Source: Saccharina japonica
Lineage: Eukaryota; Sar; Phaeophyceae; Laminariales; Laminariaceae
DNA: 64,000 nt
Direction of reading: 5' to 3'
Assembly: GCA_008828725.1 (NCBI GenBank)
Contig: MEHQ01002061.1
Coordinates: 565,336 to 629,335 of the forward strand
Made by a program: the position numbers and the translations under genes. Of this stretch, positions 46,068 through 58,322 are shown one piece after another; the stretch's first letter is position 1; every line of letters starts with the position of its first letter. A model generated the notes under the pieces. That model was not told the DNA's origin, did no database searches, and saw only the letters and a list, made by a program, of their open reading frames with translations.

Positions 46068-49000
46068 TCACCATCCAGCCACGCTCGGTGTTACGACCAA
46101 ACCGCAACCGGGCCAAGCGTGCTCGTAGGTTCCCCTGGCCATGATGATGGCGGCTCGATAGACGGTCAGCCTTTGAGCCAGTGCCCACGATAGCAGCCCG
46201 GGGAATTCCACGGGGCAATGAAACCTGCAGTTGGGAGGGGGGATACGAGGGATACGTTTAACTGCTCGCGTCAGTCCCTTCGCATTGGGTAGACGCACGA
46301 TGCCCCTTACCAACACATCTTCTGCCCGATGTTTCGTGCGATCATGGAACGACCGGTTAACACTCGTCTTTCAAATCCCTGCTCAGCTCACCACGATGCA
46401 CACGCAACACCCCAATGTACTCTACGTACCTTGGGCAAGCGAGCCCACGCTCCTGGTGCAGCTTCGATGATTCTTTGTACATGGCGCAGAAGACGTCCTG
46501 GGAAATCGACACCTGGTGACCCACAAGGAGGAAGCCTGTTTTGCAGTGCCACAGCCACCGCCGCCGCCGCCCCCCCATACCCCACGTACACGGAATACAC
46601 GAAGAACGGCAAACAACGAGGACACGGATACAACGAAAGCATCAGTGTGGGCCACCGCTACAACAGTCGCCACACCGCAAGAAGGAGCACAGTAGGCACC
46701 ATGCAGAAGCTTCACCAAACCTTCCGCCCAAAGTTTGTCGGAGCATCCCGAGAGTGTCGTAACCAGGCCGCTACAAGCGCAAGAATGTGTTGAAACCCCC
46801 GTCATCCCGATTAGAGTGTTCACTAAGAGCAATGCACGGCACGATCACAACTGACGCATCATAATCAGCTAGCCACCCTTCTTTGAGGTATATCATAGCT
46901 GGCAACATTAAACAGCTTCACGAGCGGCATAGCGCGTAACACCAAGGGCATGATAACCCCATGCACCAGCTAAGCTACACGTGTAACTGCCGGTTGAAAG
47001 AGATCTACAGGCGTCGTCATCGCGAGTGATACGAAGAAGGTTGGTATATCAAACTCTGGGCGTGGCTGGATTCAGATGGACGAAACTGTACGTATTCGTG
47101 CGGTGCGTACCCGACTTAAAAGAGCACCCACAAGTTAAGATCATTCTGGGGTCAAGAGCGGCTAATACGGCTTGTCTCACCTAACCCAAAAGCTATATAT
47201 TCCGGACGCAGGCTACGGTAGAGGTACGCCGTGATTTTGCTCGGGGTAGTCGCTTGAGGAGCTCCATACTCCACCCAAACAAATATTTTGGAAGAAAATA
47301 AAAGTGCTACGAGTACGTATACCAGGTCAACAATCCCGTGGCCCACGTATGCAGTAAAACGATGTGGAACACAAGAACGAAAGTCCGACGATTTTGGATG
47401 AAGGATCCCGATCGTTTAGAAAACGTTTTAGCCAAAAAAAAGGTACAGCAGTACCTCTATCGTAGCACGAGTCTACATACGTATAAGAGCAGCATATAGT
47501 TTAAGAGTTCCTGTTTCGGCTTGCCACGGGGCGCTGTTAACTCGGGGAATCCACTGCAATACCTGTGCTGTAGCCGACCACCTTTCCGTCAGCGTCCCTA
47601 GCCACCAGCCTGTTTCAACGACAATTGTGTGGGTGCATCGTGGATGAACGGAGGTGTCGTGCGGGTTGGGTCACATGATCGCTACCGGGCATTTCTTCGT
47701 GGGTATTAAGCCATACCACCGTCGCTACCGCTTGCTTTCGGGGAGCTACCAGGTTTCTCACACACAACTGTATACAAGCATTTTCGGTTTGTAAAGATAC
47801 AGAGTCCGTCTCGACGATACATGTAGAAAGTTCCGGGGTATACGTGTACAAGTGAGCTGTCGAAGTGCGGTGTGTCATTTATGGTGGCCATAAAACCAGA
47901 GATATATCATGGCGCCGATTCGCCGCACCACGGCGGGGGGCTACTGCTTACGTAATATTACCGGGGGACCATACGTAGTAAACAGGACCAAATATTGCTA
48001 CGTAGTAAAAATAGGTAAATATATAGTTTTTTAGTGTACCGTAGGAGCAATCCCACGGTAGGGGAGTCACTTTCAGGCACCATATTTTCTGACCGGTTGT
48101 GCTTCTCACGTGAGTAACCACCGGATACTACTACTGTTTCCTGGTGTATTTGTTTTTGGACTACCGCATTGGAAGGTTTGGTCGGATTGCGCGAACGAAT
48201 GTTTTCGAAGTCGTGTTTCGGGTTTGATATTGAGCTCCTCATGTGAGGAGTTCAGCTGCGCCCCTACCGTGGGGGGACCAAATATTGCTACGTAGTAAAA
48301 ATAGGCGAATATATAGTTTTTTTAGTGTACTGTAGGTCCTATTTACTAGTATTTACTATGCCCCCCCCCTAATAATAGTGGCTAGGTAGTGTTCTCCCCG
48401 TGTCGCTGTGGAGGGATGTGCGTACCGTGTGATCTTCAATCAATTACACAACGAAAACACCAGGTTCCCATACCATAGGCGTCCTAGGAATATCTGCGTG
48501 ATTCTTACGAACACAAGACATAACGGACACTCTTCAGAAAGCAGAGCGTCTTTGGTTTCGATGTACTCGACACCAACCATCAAGTAGGGATACAGCAGCG
48601 AACAGCGCGGAATCGTGCGGATACTGTGCTATGGATTTCCCCACCCAACGGCGACAGCAAAACGTTGTATCGGGAGCCTCGTCGACTCACGTCGCATACG
48701 GAAGGTTGGCCGTCACCATCTCAGCGATATCTTGCTGCCTGTCCCACCCGTTTTCTGCCCCGTGCGCCCTAAGAAACAGCTCTGCGCATTCCGGCACGTC
48801 TTCTAAGGTCATAGCCGTCAATGACAGGTCATCCGTGTCGGTGGCAGGAGACAGGCACCCCGAGGACGAAAGGAACCCGCCCATATACTGGCACGTATGT
48901 TTCGCCTGATGATGTGATCACGATTGCGTGGGGGTATGAGGGGGTTGCTCAGCCCGCGGTGTATTGCTGCACAGTATCCGCGCGTCAAACCCTCAGTACG

Positions 49001-50749
49001 TTGGGTGCGGAATGTCGCATCGTTCGGCGCGCGCTCGGGTTATTGACCTAGGTCGCGTTTCCGGTTAAACGGGTGGCGGGGGTTTCCGCGGAATAAGAAC
49101 CCTGTGATACGGCGGCGTGGTGATGCGCGGAGGTAGGGGATATAAGGACGCGCGCTCGGACCACAAACATGAAATGAGCGGTCGATACACACACACGTTG
49201 TTAGAACTTCTACCAGTCGCACGACATGATGGCCTCAACCAAGTTTGACAAGGTAGGGAGTGCAGTTTTGATGCGTGCAGCATCCGTAAAACGAACCGCT
49301 GTCCGGCGGTAGGCATACACACACGCCACACCTACTTGCACAATGCGCTGCTCACGTACAACAGCCAATCTTTCTCTACCTCACCTCGAAGCCCAGCTTG
49401 GCGTACAGGGCAAACGAGCGCGAGTTTGAGGCGACTTGCAGCAGGATCTGCTCGGTCGGGTACAAGAGGAGCGGGGCACGAGACACGCATGTATGTTGAG
49501 CAGCTAACGCACGGGTGAGACACAAATAAGAAAAAAAAAACAAATATTTTGGCACCCATCGCCACCGTACGTGAGGCCAGACAACACGCGGAACCCAGAC
49601 GCGTGCTACGGTAGAGGTGGCACGTTTTGGCTGAATCGTTTTCTGAACGATTGGGCTCCTTAACCCAAGTTCGTCGAACTTTCATTTATTATGTGACGAA
49701 TAATGTTTCAGAATATACTTCGGTCATGAGATTTCTCATCCGGCAGAACTTTTATTTTCCTCCAAAATCATTTTTTCGGCGAGGTATGACGCTCCTTAAG
49801 TGAGGAGCTCAGAAAAAAACATGGTGCACCTCTATTGTAGCATGCGTCCCCCACACAAACAAAAACGGGGCACAACCAAGCCAAGAGCATCACAGGCCGT
49901 ATAATTTTACCCCCAAAACATGTCTTCGCTCACCAAGGTCGAAAAGCCGAGCTTCTCTGCATGCGCGCACGCGGCCATGAAGGTTGTTTTCCCCGCGCCG
50001 GGAGACAAGGCTGCGACGGGGCCCACTATAGCCACCTTTGAGCCTTTGGCGCTCACGTCAACGAACGAAACGCCGACGATCTTGCCGTCGCTGTTGGTGG
50101 CCGCGTACCCAACCAACGACTTGCAAATCCTACCATGGGAGGTAATCCAGCGAGGTTTCAATGATAATCATAAGAAATTGGGAGGGAACCAGCGACGCGG
50201 AAATGCTGCATTAGTTTTTTGTAGCGGGTAGGAAGGATGTTAGCGAGTGGCGATGCCGGTGGGGGGGGGGGGGGGGAGGAGGCTTGTGCGCACCCCCTCT
50301 AGTGGGAAAGCCGTACGTATTTCCCGAGGCAACCAATTCGTCTTCTCTCGGTTGCGAGATAGCTTTCTCCTGCTCTGAGAAGCGAAAACTACGCCACCGC
50401 ATAACGATAAAAATGTCGAACTACAGTGCGTTATACGGTGTAGCCGGTCGCGAGGCTTGTCAGTGTGCTATTAGCACCCGTCGTCAGGACGAGTAGGACC
50501 GAATCCCTTCATTGGTTGTTTCGGCGCGACAAGCATTGTTTCCTCTTATCCGCGCGAAAAACTGACCCCGGTATGGTCATAGCGACGATCTCAGGGCTTC
50601 CGAATTCCTCCTCAACTATCTCAGCCGGGGCATTGACAGAAATATTGAAGTCTTGGAATGCCTTGGAAATTGTATGTGCGACCTCAGCGATCTGGGAGTC
50701 CTGGTGTTTCCGCGAGAGAGGAGGGCGCCATTCGGGTCGGGCCGGCGGG

Positions 50750-50817
<68 letters not shown>

Positions 50818-53800
50818 TAAGTCCATCAAGGAGACACGATAAAAATCGAACCACGAATTGTGCTTCCCTACATCCGTTTTGTTTTAATGGAACAAAGGCC
50901 AAACATGTTACAACACAACACGCGTTGCTGTTTCTATATGTACAAAATTGGTTCGTGTCATTAACAATACTTACTGTACGTACGTAGTAGTTTGGGATTC
51001 AACACATCTGCAACTATATCCCCGTTTGCCTATGTTTGTATTTTTATGGAAACCCTCGCGAGATGGCTCATAGTTGCTCTTTCATACCCCCGGCTTTCGG
51101 CACGGATCGTTCCGCAACACTTAACAGCCTCATTCCGTAGCCTGGAGCTAACCAAAAATACGCCAGTATCTTGATATCGTCTTTCGCTAGTTTCTATCAA
51201 ACGCCAAGCACCGGAGAAAACTCGAAGCTCCTCGCTAAAATAGGGTGGGTTCGGACGCCGCCTTTACGGCATCGGCACATGGGAACTCTGAAACGACGCC
51301 TGGAGTGCGCACAATCACACAATGCAGTCGTGTCACACCTCCGACGATGACGTTACTGACACACGGAACGGAGCGAACATGGTGCTCGGGGTCTGGTGCT
51401 CGTGGCGGAAATGCATAGTATACCAACATATCATCCCTTTCCGGTGCAAACGTCAGCGTGAAGAAATTCACAATAATTATGGTCAGTTTTGTCAGCTTGA
51501 AAAACGGATTGCAACCAACACTTTCAACTTTTCGGATCGCTCCCGCCGACGGCCGAGAGGACGTACATATTTTCGTGCGGCAGATTCCAGGAACCGGGAC
51601 ATTGGACGTAATGCTCGGCTTTTGGTACTCGTATCTCAGAAATCTAACGGTTACAGCAAGGGAGGCAACTAAAAGCCACCCCCCCACGGCGCTTCGCGCT
51701 TGGTGCTAGCAATGTCTGCCTGGTCGGTGAAAACCCGACATGCTCCGTCCCGGCAATGTAGGGATGCGAGGGTCTATGGTCATACGACTACGGCCATGCA
51801 TGAAAATGAAGCACACCCCCCCCCCCCCCCACGTCAGTCTCCTCTGACCGAACATAATATAGTTAGCGTACACTTTTATAGCAACCATCGTTCGATTCAT
51901 CGTCGAGGTGCGTGGTGGAAACCCCCGATACCATAAACCAGGTGTACTGTAATGCTACAGTACTGCTGTGGAGCAATATGCGCTTATTGGGGTGGCGGCA
52001 TATTTTCTGCGATCCTCCTCACGTGAGGAGCTCAGTACTATTAGTAAGTCACCCGAACCACGACTTCGAAGAAGGTTGCTCGTGCAACCCAACCAAGATT
52101 TGTATGCGCTGTATGCGCTGTATGAGCTAGTCCTAAATAAGATAATACGATAAACATTGTCGGTAGTTACTCTTTTGAGAAGCTCAATCGGTCAGACAAT
52201 TTGGAGCCTATACTATATTTAATCCAGTGAATCCCCTCCTGTGGGATGAGTCTGTGAACAACGAGCGTTTCCGCCGGTAGTCCCCGCACTGCTTTGAGCG
52301 CAAGAAAACGGCTTATGTTCTCCCTCAAATGCCGCAAAACAATAAGCCTGTACCAGGTTTTAGCTGGCGTGAAAACGACACACATGCATGGGAACAGATC
52401 GCCACCTCGCCGCGGGCAGTCAGGACGCTCAATGCATTCCCCGTTGCAACATCCGTAGAAAGTCCATGCATGGGTGAGTGCGTTGGGCTTATAGTATCAC
52501 GTAGACTATGTGAGATCACCCAACACTCTTGTGTGGTAGACTCGATATAGCTTGACACACGCTAGTAACGAACATGTATAAGGTCTCCCCTCGACTATTC
52601 CCGGACAGTACTATTACTATACGTACACCGCAGTTACCAAGGTATCATATCATGTACTTCATATACATATTGAACCATGAAAAATACCAGCTGCGTGAGA
52701 GCGATCATTCAGTCCACACTCACTCGCATTTACAACCCGCATGCCATGCCAGTAAATACAAGGTTTCTACGCTGACGCGAATGACTTTGAGTTTAAAAGT
52801 AACGCCAAGATCATTGATTGGGTTGGTTGATTGGACGCTTCCTCGTGTAGAAAAAAGGGCTTTTGAAATGTACGCGTCACCTAACGAACGATTTTCTCAG
52901 AACATTTGAGCAATGGGAGGTTTGGTGGATGTATCAATTGGGTCTACGCAGAGAGGGAGAATTGGTTGGATGCGATTGATGGGATTCTGTTAGTATATGG
53001 ACGTTGAGATCCATACGCATCTATTGTGATGTACAGTCCCTACGCACTGATACGAGTATATGAGTATCTTAGTTCATATATTCGGTTAAATACAGTGTGC
53101 GGATAGATTTCGAGTTTGTCTTACTCGAATTAATAGTACGCTGTATTGAATGTCCAAAGCATCTCAACCAGGAACGATGCTGAGAACGTTGCTAGAACGT
53201 TACTATAACGTTAATTGTGGAGAACATTTCACGGAACGGTACACACTACGTACGGTAGAATGTAACTGTCCGTAGCATGGGCATTGCACCGAGATGATCA
53301 GGCGCAGGCATCCCCCACCTCGATCACTCTACTCCTTTTCTCTCTTCTCTACTCTATTTCTCTACCTCTTTTTCTCTTCTCTTCTCTTCTCTTCTCCTTT
53401 TCCATTGATCCCTGAAATCAATCTTCGTTCCGTTATGGCCAAATAAGCGCCTTTTCAAACTATGAATTTTTCTTCTTCTTCACAAGCGATCTTCACAAAC
53501 ACTTCGGTGCCACCTCTGCCATCTCTGTCCACAGAGACAGAGCCTCGGCACACGCGTCATTCTTTCAGATTCAACGAATTGTGTCAGCTTTTTCATTCTG
53601 ATTTAATACCTCCCTGCACATTGTCGGATCGCAAACGAAAGGTTAATGTGATGTGTACTCGACGAGTAGCAAGGCCGACTTTAAACGTTTTGAGAGCGGT
53701 GTCGATGAATGTAAATGCACCTACGATTTCATGCTGTGAGGGAGAGGGGTGGAAACCAGCCGAGATCCCGTGCAGGGTGCACTCGGTACGTCAATATACA

Positions 53801-56010
53801 AATATGGGGCCAAGGCACGACAGAGCGCTACAGTGCTGCCCTGTACTCGTGGCGTCCCACGTACCGTTTACCAATAATATATACGCTTGCTCTGCCCTGC
53901 TGTCGTGATCGTAGCAGTGATATAAAACACGTTATAATGCTGTACACATAATACTTGAGAAATAAAGCAGTACAACAAAATGGCGTTTCATGTGTTGGAT
54001 GTGCCCTGGGGCGCGCAAAACGTTTCAGGCCCATATATATCAAAAACTGTTCACATCTCAAACAAGAAAACACTTAAACAGATCCGCACGTTTTAAGCAC
54101 GTTTCTGTAGTTCAGGTAATTGTTTGCCCATCTACGTGCCTATCTTACTGTTTCCCGCGTGCTCTCAAGGGCAGGGTTTGCTACGGTACCGGACGCCCAG
54201 AGTTCTATATACTGCAAGCATTATCGCCATCTCCAGTCAAACCTTCATACCAACATTGTCCTGACGCCGTCGGACACCACGTTATTTATCTACTGTACGT
54301 GCCAGTCTACTGCATGGTTCCTATTACCTGTTAAAAATTAACTAAGAAACACGTCAGCTGTGAATTCTCCCGACCGGTCCAATGTATCTATTCAAATAAT
54401 ATACAGTGGGGGGGGCTATATAAGGCGGTATAGTGTACCGAGGTTTTTGACCGCCTTATCTCGAAAGACCGCCCTATTGGGCTTTTGGTGATATCCCAAT
54501 AAGGCGGTAACCGCCCTATTGAGTGCATACAGCCTTTTAATGTACAGCACAGAGCGCCTCTGACCCAGAATATGACCCAGAGGGCCTCACGAAGAGGGAT
54601 ATCATACGTGTGCTCGGAGAAGGAAGGTACAGCGTTGCAGCAGTACCAGTGCTGAACCCAGTAAATATGTGTGGTGTCAAATACTGTACACACCAATGCA
54701 CAGCAGATCAAACGGGTGCACACACACTTTGCATGTTGAGAAGTATAATATTAATTGAGCTGCGGGCGACAGAGCCCGCCGAAGACACACTCCACCCAGA
54801 GAAGATACATACTGCCGTACTGTTGTACGGAGAGGACTCTTTGCTTTGCTACACATTCACAACAGAGCTCCAACCTATTCTACGGCACCGTACTACTGTA
54901 CTGACTACTGTACTGCATGCACTACAGTGCTCCGCTGTGCCCCCCCCCCTTGACCTTGTTGAGGCTCACAAAATTGCCTCATGTCTGCCTGCTGCACTGG
55001 CTTAGAGGCATGCGCTTTGATGAACGACATATTGGCCTTCTGCAGATGGAAGGAGGCATCGCCATTGCCGCACGCCTCCGCTGCGCTCTCCAGAGAATGG
55101 AGGCGAAAGTGGGCCGTGGATAGGGCTGTAGCCGCTCTGAATAAGGCGGTAGGCGCCCTGAATAGGCGGCTACCGCCTTATATAGGGCCCGTTGCTATAT
55201 AAGGCGGTAGCCGCCCTATTCGCATCTTCTGTCGTGTCAAGCCGATTTTGACCGCCTTATCTCGAACGACCGCCTTATTCAGACCGCCTTATATAGGCCC
55301 CCCTACTGTACTGGTATGTATACCGCGCACATCCCGTTGCTCTTTGTGACGGGCCTGTTGGGTTACTACGCAGTTAGTATACCGTAACCACCGCACGTTA
55401 TCGTCCTCTGCATGCTAAACATATAAAACGGAATGGCTACGTAGTGATTTACGACAGTACCAGTGCATCGTCCGCAGGCAGTACTCGTCGTACACACTTG
55501 TAGGCGTTACGCTCTATACGGGACGCGTGCTACGGTAAAAGTAGCACTTTTTGACCGAATCGTTTTCTGAACGATCGGGCGCCTTAGCCCAAATTCGTCG
55601 GACTTTCATTTTTGTGACGAATAATGTTTCAGAGTATACTTCGGTCATGAGATTTCGCATCCGGCAGAACATTGTTTTTCCTCCAAAATATTTTTTTCGG
55701 TGAGGTATGACGCTCCTTAAGCAGTGAGGAGCTCAGAAAAAATATGGTGCACCTCTATCGTAGCATGCTTCACGGTCTACTTATGAGACAATTTCACACG
55801 TCGTGTAATTTTCTGCCGCAGACTCGTCCGGACAAACAGTTGCGCCCTACTCCTAAACAAATAGGACACTGTCCGTCAAAAAGAGCAAACCAGGTAGGTA
55901 TCATTTCCATTCACCTGTACATCGGTGATGGACCATCACTCATCATTCAGAAGCGCACCCACCGTGATAGTCTTGGGTTCAAGGAACGTCAGCTGCATGT
56001 CTCCCGACAT
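46068..56010 (-). CDS. GNAT-family N-acetyltransferase, copy B, 8 exons
   Basis: Paralog of the gene at 27125-34085. Coding exons in order: 56010-55963, 50700-50567, 50129-49934, 49447-49385, 48887-48691, 47609-47563, 46535-46430, 46224-46068; 948 nt, 315 residues plus TGA, identical phases to copy A. Landmarks are VAALSPGAGK (acetyl-CoA loop), NSRSFALYAKLGFE (motif B), MTLEDVPECAELFLRAHG and GKVVGYSTG. Exon 5 is 12 nt longer than in copy A, adding four residues in the linker between the two GNAT halves. Intron 1 is 5.3 kb and contains a mariner-like element, a MITE and, near its acceptor, a 65-base poly-C (sense strand). Intron 3 gained a MITE (49598-49848) that copy A lacks. No disabling change is visible, so both copies look functional. 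Substrate unknown. Confidence 0.85.
47205..47473 (-). mobile_element. 4-bp-TSD MITE copy, diverged
   Basis: It starts GACGCAGGCTACGGTAGAGG and ends CCTCTATCGTAGCACGAGTC, with family blocks GCTTGAGGAGCTC and AGTCCGACGATTTTGG between. Flanks no longer match. It lies in the intron between exons 6 and 7 of GNAT copy B, the same intron and orientation as 28309-28781 in copy A. Confidence 0.8.
47963..48369. mobile_element. GGGGGACC-ended inverted-repeat element
   Basis: Ends GGGGGACCATACGTAGTAAA and AGTATTTACTATGCCCCCCC are inverted. Inside, an 80-bp block (ACCAAATATTGCTACGTAGT...) occurs twice, at 47982 and 48279. The two blocks enclose a second segment with its own GGTAGGGG/CCCCTACC ends. It lies in GNAT copy B, intron between exons 5 and 6. 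Confidence 0.6.
49598..49848 (+). mobile_element. 4-bp-TSD MITE copy in GNAT B intron
   Basis: 251 bp, ends GACGCGTGCTACGGTAGAGG and CTCTATTGTAGCATGCGTC, flanks CCCA and CCCC. The matching intron of copy A (30453-30672) is shorter by about this length and lacks it, so it inserted after the gene duplication. Confidence 0.9.
50751..50815. repeat. Poly-G run of 65 bases
   Basis: An uninterrupted G tract on the plus strand. On the gene strand it is poly-C, ending about 50 nt upstream of the acceptor of GNAT copy B exon 2. Copy A has a short C-rich stretch at the same place (31482-31500). Its length may be partly an assembly artefact. Confidence 0.9.
50870..54403. other. Intron 1 of GNAT copy B, no gene recognised
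   Basis: Short blocks (for example CTTAACAGCCTCATT at 51119 and 31867) match intron 1 of copy A, which supports the shared origin of the introns. A CT-rich tract lies at 53330-53402. The plus-strand frames 51322-51672 and 53462-53908 have no counterpart in copy A and are not supported as genes. Confidence 0.45.
54404..55308. mobile_element. Mariner-like TIR element with AAGGCGGT subterminal repeats
   Basis: A 905-bp element flanked by TA on both sides. Ends are CAGTGGGGGGGGCTATATAA and, reversed, CAGTAGGGGGGCCTATATAA. The unit AAGGCGGT, or its complement ACCGCCTT, recurs many times within the terminal 150-200 bp on each side. CAGT-starting ends with TA targets fit the Tc1/mariner superfamily. 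No transposase frame is seen. Confidence 0.82.
55522..55771 (+). mobile_element. 4-bp-TSD MITE copy
   Basis: 250 bp, ends GACGCGTGCTACGG and CTCTATCGTAGCATGCTTC, with ACGG directly on both sides. It lies in intron 1 of GNAT copy B, about 190 bp from exon 1. Confidence 0.9.
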
Positions 56011-56937
56011 GACTGTCCACAGCGCGATACCGCACGATACAGGGGGGGGGGGCAGTGATCCGGTGGTGCTCGACTTTCCAGGGTGCCTCGAATGCTGAGA
56101 GAGGGCAGATAGGTGTTAAATGATATGGTGCCCAAGGTGCTTTGCGTAGATCGACCAGGGATGAGCGAAGCCTCTATGCTGGCGGAAAAACCTTGACCAG
56201 CTGTCTGGCTAGCAGTTTACTATTGTATACAAATCATATATAAAAAATATGGTACACGGTGGAAAGGGGAAAGTGGATATTGGAAGGCGGTGATAAATTT
56301 GTTATCGAGGCTACTGATTTGTGGTGTCGCACAAACGGACACTGAGACGTAAATCATCACCGACGACTTACTATATATACGTCGTACACACCTGGAATCC
56401 TCCACAAGCTTTGTACGTTGTACTTGTATTCAATGGTGTTGTGTTGTAGGTGTGCTCCTGGTACTTCGTTTCTCGTTTTTTCAACTAACGCTTGTGGGTT
56501 TTCCGAATATCAGCAGTAGATGGGTAGCAATAACACACGTACACCTGTGCACGTAACGTACCAATACGTACGGTAGTAGTACCAGTACCAGTACCAGTAT
56601 GAGTAGTTCTACTGTACAGGTATTCCCGGAGTAGAAACACACTCAATTGTGTACGTAGATAATGGAAATCGACCAGGCTGGGTAGCCGGGTATTTTAATA
56701 CTGGTTTGGTAAGTAATACGACTTAGAGCCAAACTAAATGAGGCAACAGCCTGAGAGTTGAGCAGTACCTGTTAAACTGTACAATAACCGAATCACTGCC
56801 TGGTGTACTGTCTGGTGCACTGCACTGAAGTACGCATGTATGTCATGCCGCGCATCTACTGTCTAAGTATGCACCCATTCTTGACGGGGTAATAGGCGGG
56901 ATATAATAGAACTCCGCCTTCTGGTATATAGTATATA

Positions 56938-57722
56938 CAGTAGTAACCATTTGAGAACGTGCGATTTTTTTGTGGGTTATGCCGATGGCTGTACTGAAAG
57001 AACCAAGGCGACAATTCACACGCCGGTTGTGTCCAACAATGCCCTGAGTGAAAATGAAAATTCGCGTTCGCGTCGATCTTTATATTTTTCAGTTTTGCTT
57101 TAGATATAGCCTTGAAAGGCTATTTTTGGTAAGGATTTCAAATGGTCAATTTTCAATATATTTATTTTCGGCTGGCTCAGGAAACCACATTCTAGACCCG
57201 ATATTGAAAATGTGTTCCCGGAGGATTGTGGTGACAAGCTATACGATCATCATACAAGTTGTATTGTAGTAAAATATCCATTTTTGATGGCGCTGAAAAT
57301 TTTTCCGTTTTCGTTTTTTTTCCTTATTGACAGTAAGGAATTAACCCCAAAACGGAAACTTTTTCAGCGCCATCAAAAATGGATATTTTACTACAATACA
57401 ACTTGTATGATGATCGTATAGCTAATCACCACAATCCTCCGGGAACACATTTTCAATATCGGGTCTAGAATATGGTTTCCTGAGCCAGCCGAAATTAAAT
57501 ATATTGAAAATTGGCCATTTGCAATCCTTACCGAAAATAGCCTTTCAAGGCTATAACTAAAGCAAAACTGAAAAATATAAAGATCGACGCGAACGCGAAT
57601 TTTCATTTTCACTCAGGGCATTGTTGGACACAACCGGCGTGTGAATTGTCGCCTTGGTTCTTTCAGTACAGCCATCGGCAGAACCCACATAAAAATAGCA
57701 CGTTCTCAAATGGTTACTACTG
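56938..57722. mobile_element. Large foldback element, TA flanks
   Basis: Two inverted arms of about 375 bp (beginning CAGTAGTAACCATTTGAGAA) around a short spacer near 57320-57345, flanked by TA. The arms are over 90% alike by eye. The mirrored 73-codon frames at 57048-57269 and 57391-57612 follow from the symmetry and are not independent genes. The termini suggest a mariner-type mobilisation. Confidence 0.88.
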
Positions 57723-57724
57723 TA

Positions 57725-58320
57725 GCTGTTGTGGTAAACTACAGGCAGCATCCTAACACGAGACCAGTACGTGATTTTTCTTATGGCGTACTATACACGA
57801 AATGTGAGGTTATTATTTTATGGAGAACGAATGCATTACCTGGGAACGTTCCCATGGTGTACGTAGGAGATTCAGTGATTGAGTGGTTCCAGGAGAGAGG
57901 ACAGGACCGGACAGGAAGGGCACATAGTTAACTTTTCTTTTTCGTTTTCCCCATTTCCCCCTTCGACTCCGCTGGGACGAGATGGTAGTATACTTGGTTT
58001 GCCTTCCTCCCCATCGCCTAATGGCGCCCCGAGCTTCTATCTACTACTTCGCACGACGAGTCGAACCCAACGCACGAGCCGTTTCATTAATACCCGCCCG
58101 TGGTACGAGGCGTCTTGATACCGAACCCAATAGCATGATGAGTACATGTTGTAAGCACCATTCATTGTCACTGTTGGTGTTGTTTTTGCATCGGAAATCC
58201 AGCACACTCAGGATTCGTGCTGACTCTTTTTCTTGTGGATCAAGATACTGACCGGTAGGATGTGTGGCGGCGAGCTAACGTGAGAACAACGAGCCACGTC
58301 ACGAAACTACGGCAGGTATC
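57725..58320. other. Spacer, no gene recognised
   Basis: Short plus-strand frames (57641-57931 and 57982-58251) have no domain and no splice partners. Confidence 0.5.
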
Positions 58321-58322
58321 TA

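Noticed and set aside
49934..50129. Walker A-like SPGAGKTT in GNAT copy B
   Set aside because: It falls at the acetyl-CoA loop position of a GNAT fold and is followed by the GNAT motif-B block. There is no Walker B or ATPase context.
57048..57612. Two small genes of 73 codons
   Set aside because: They are mirror images produced by the foldback element's symmetry.
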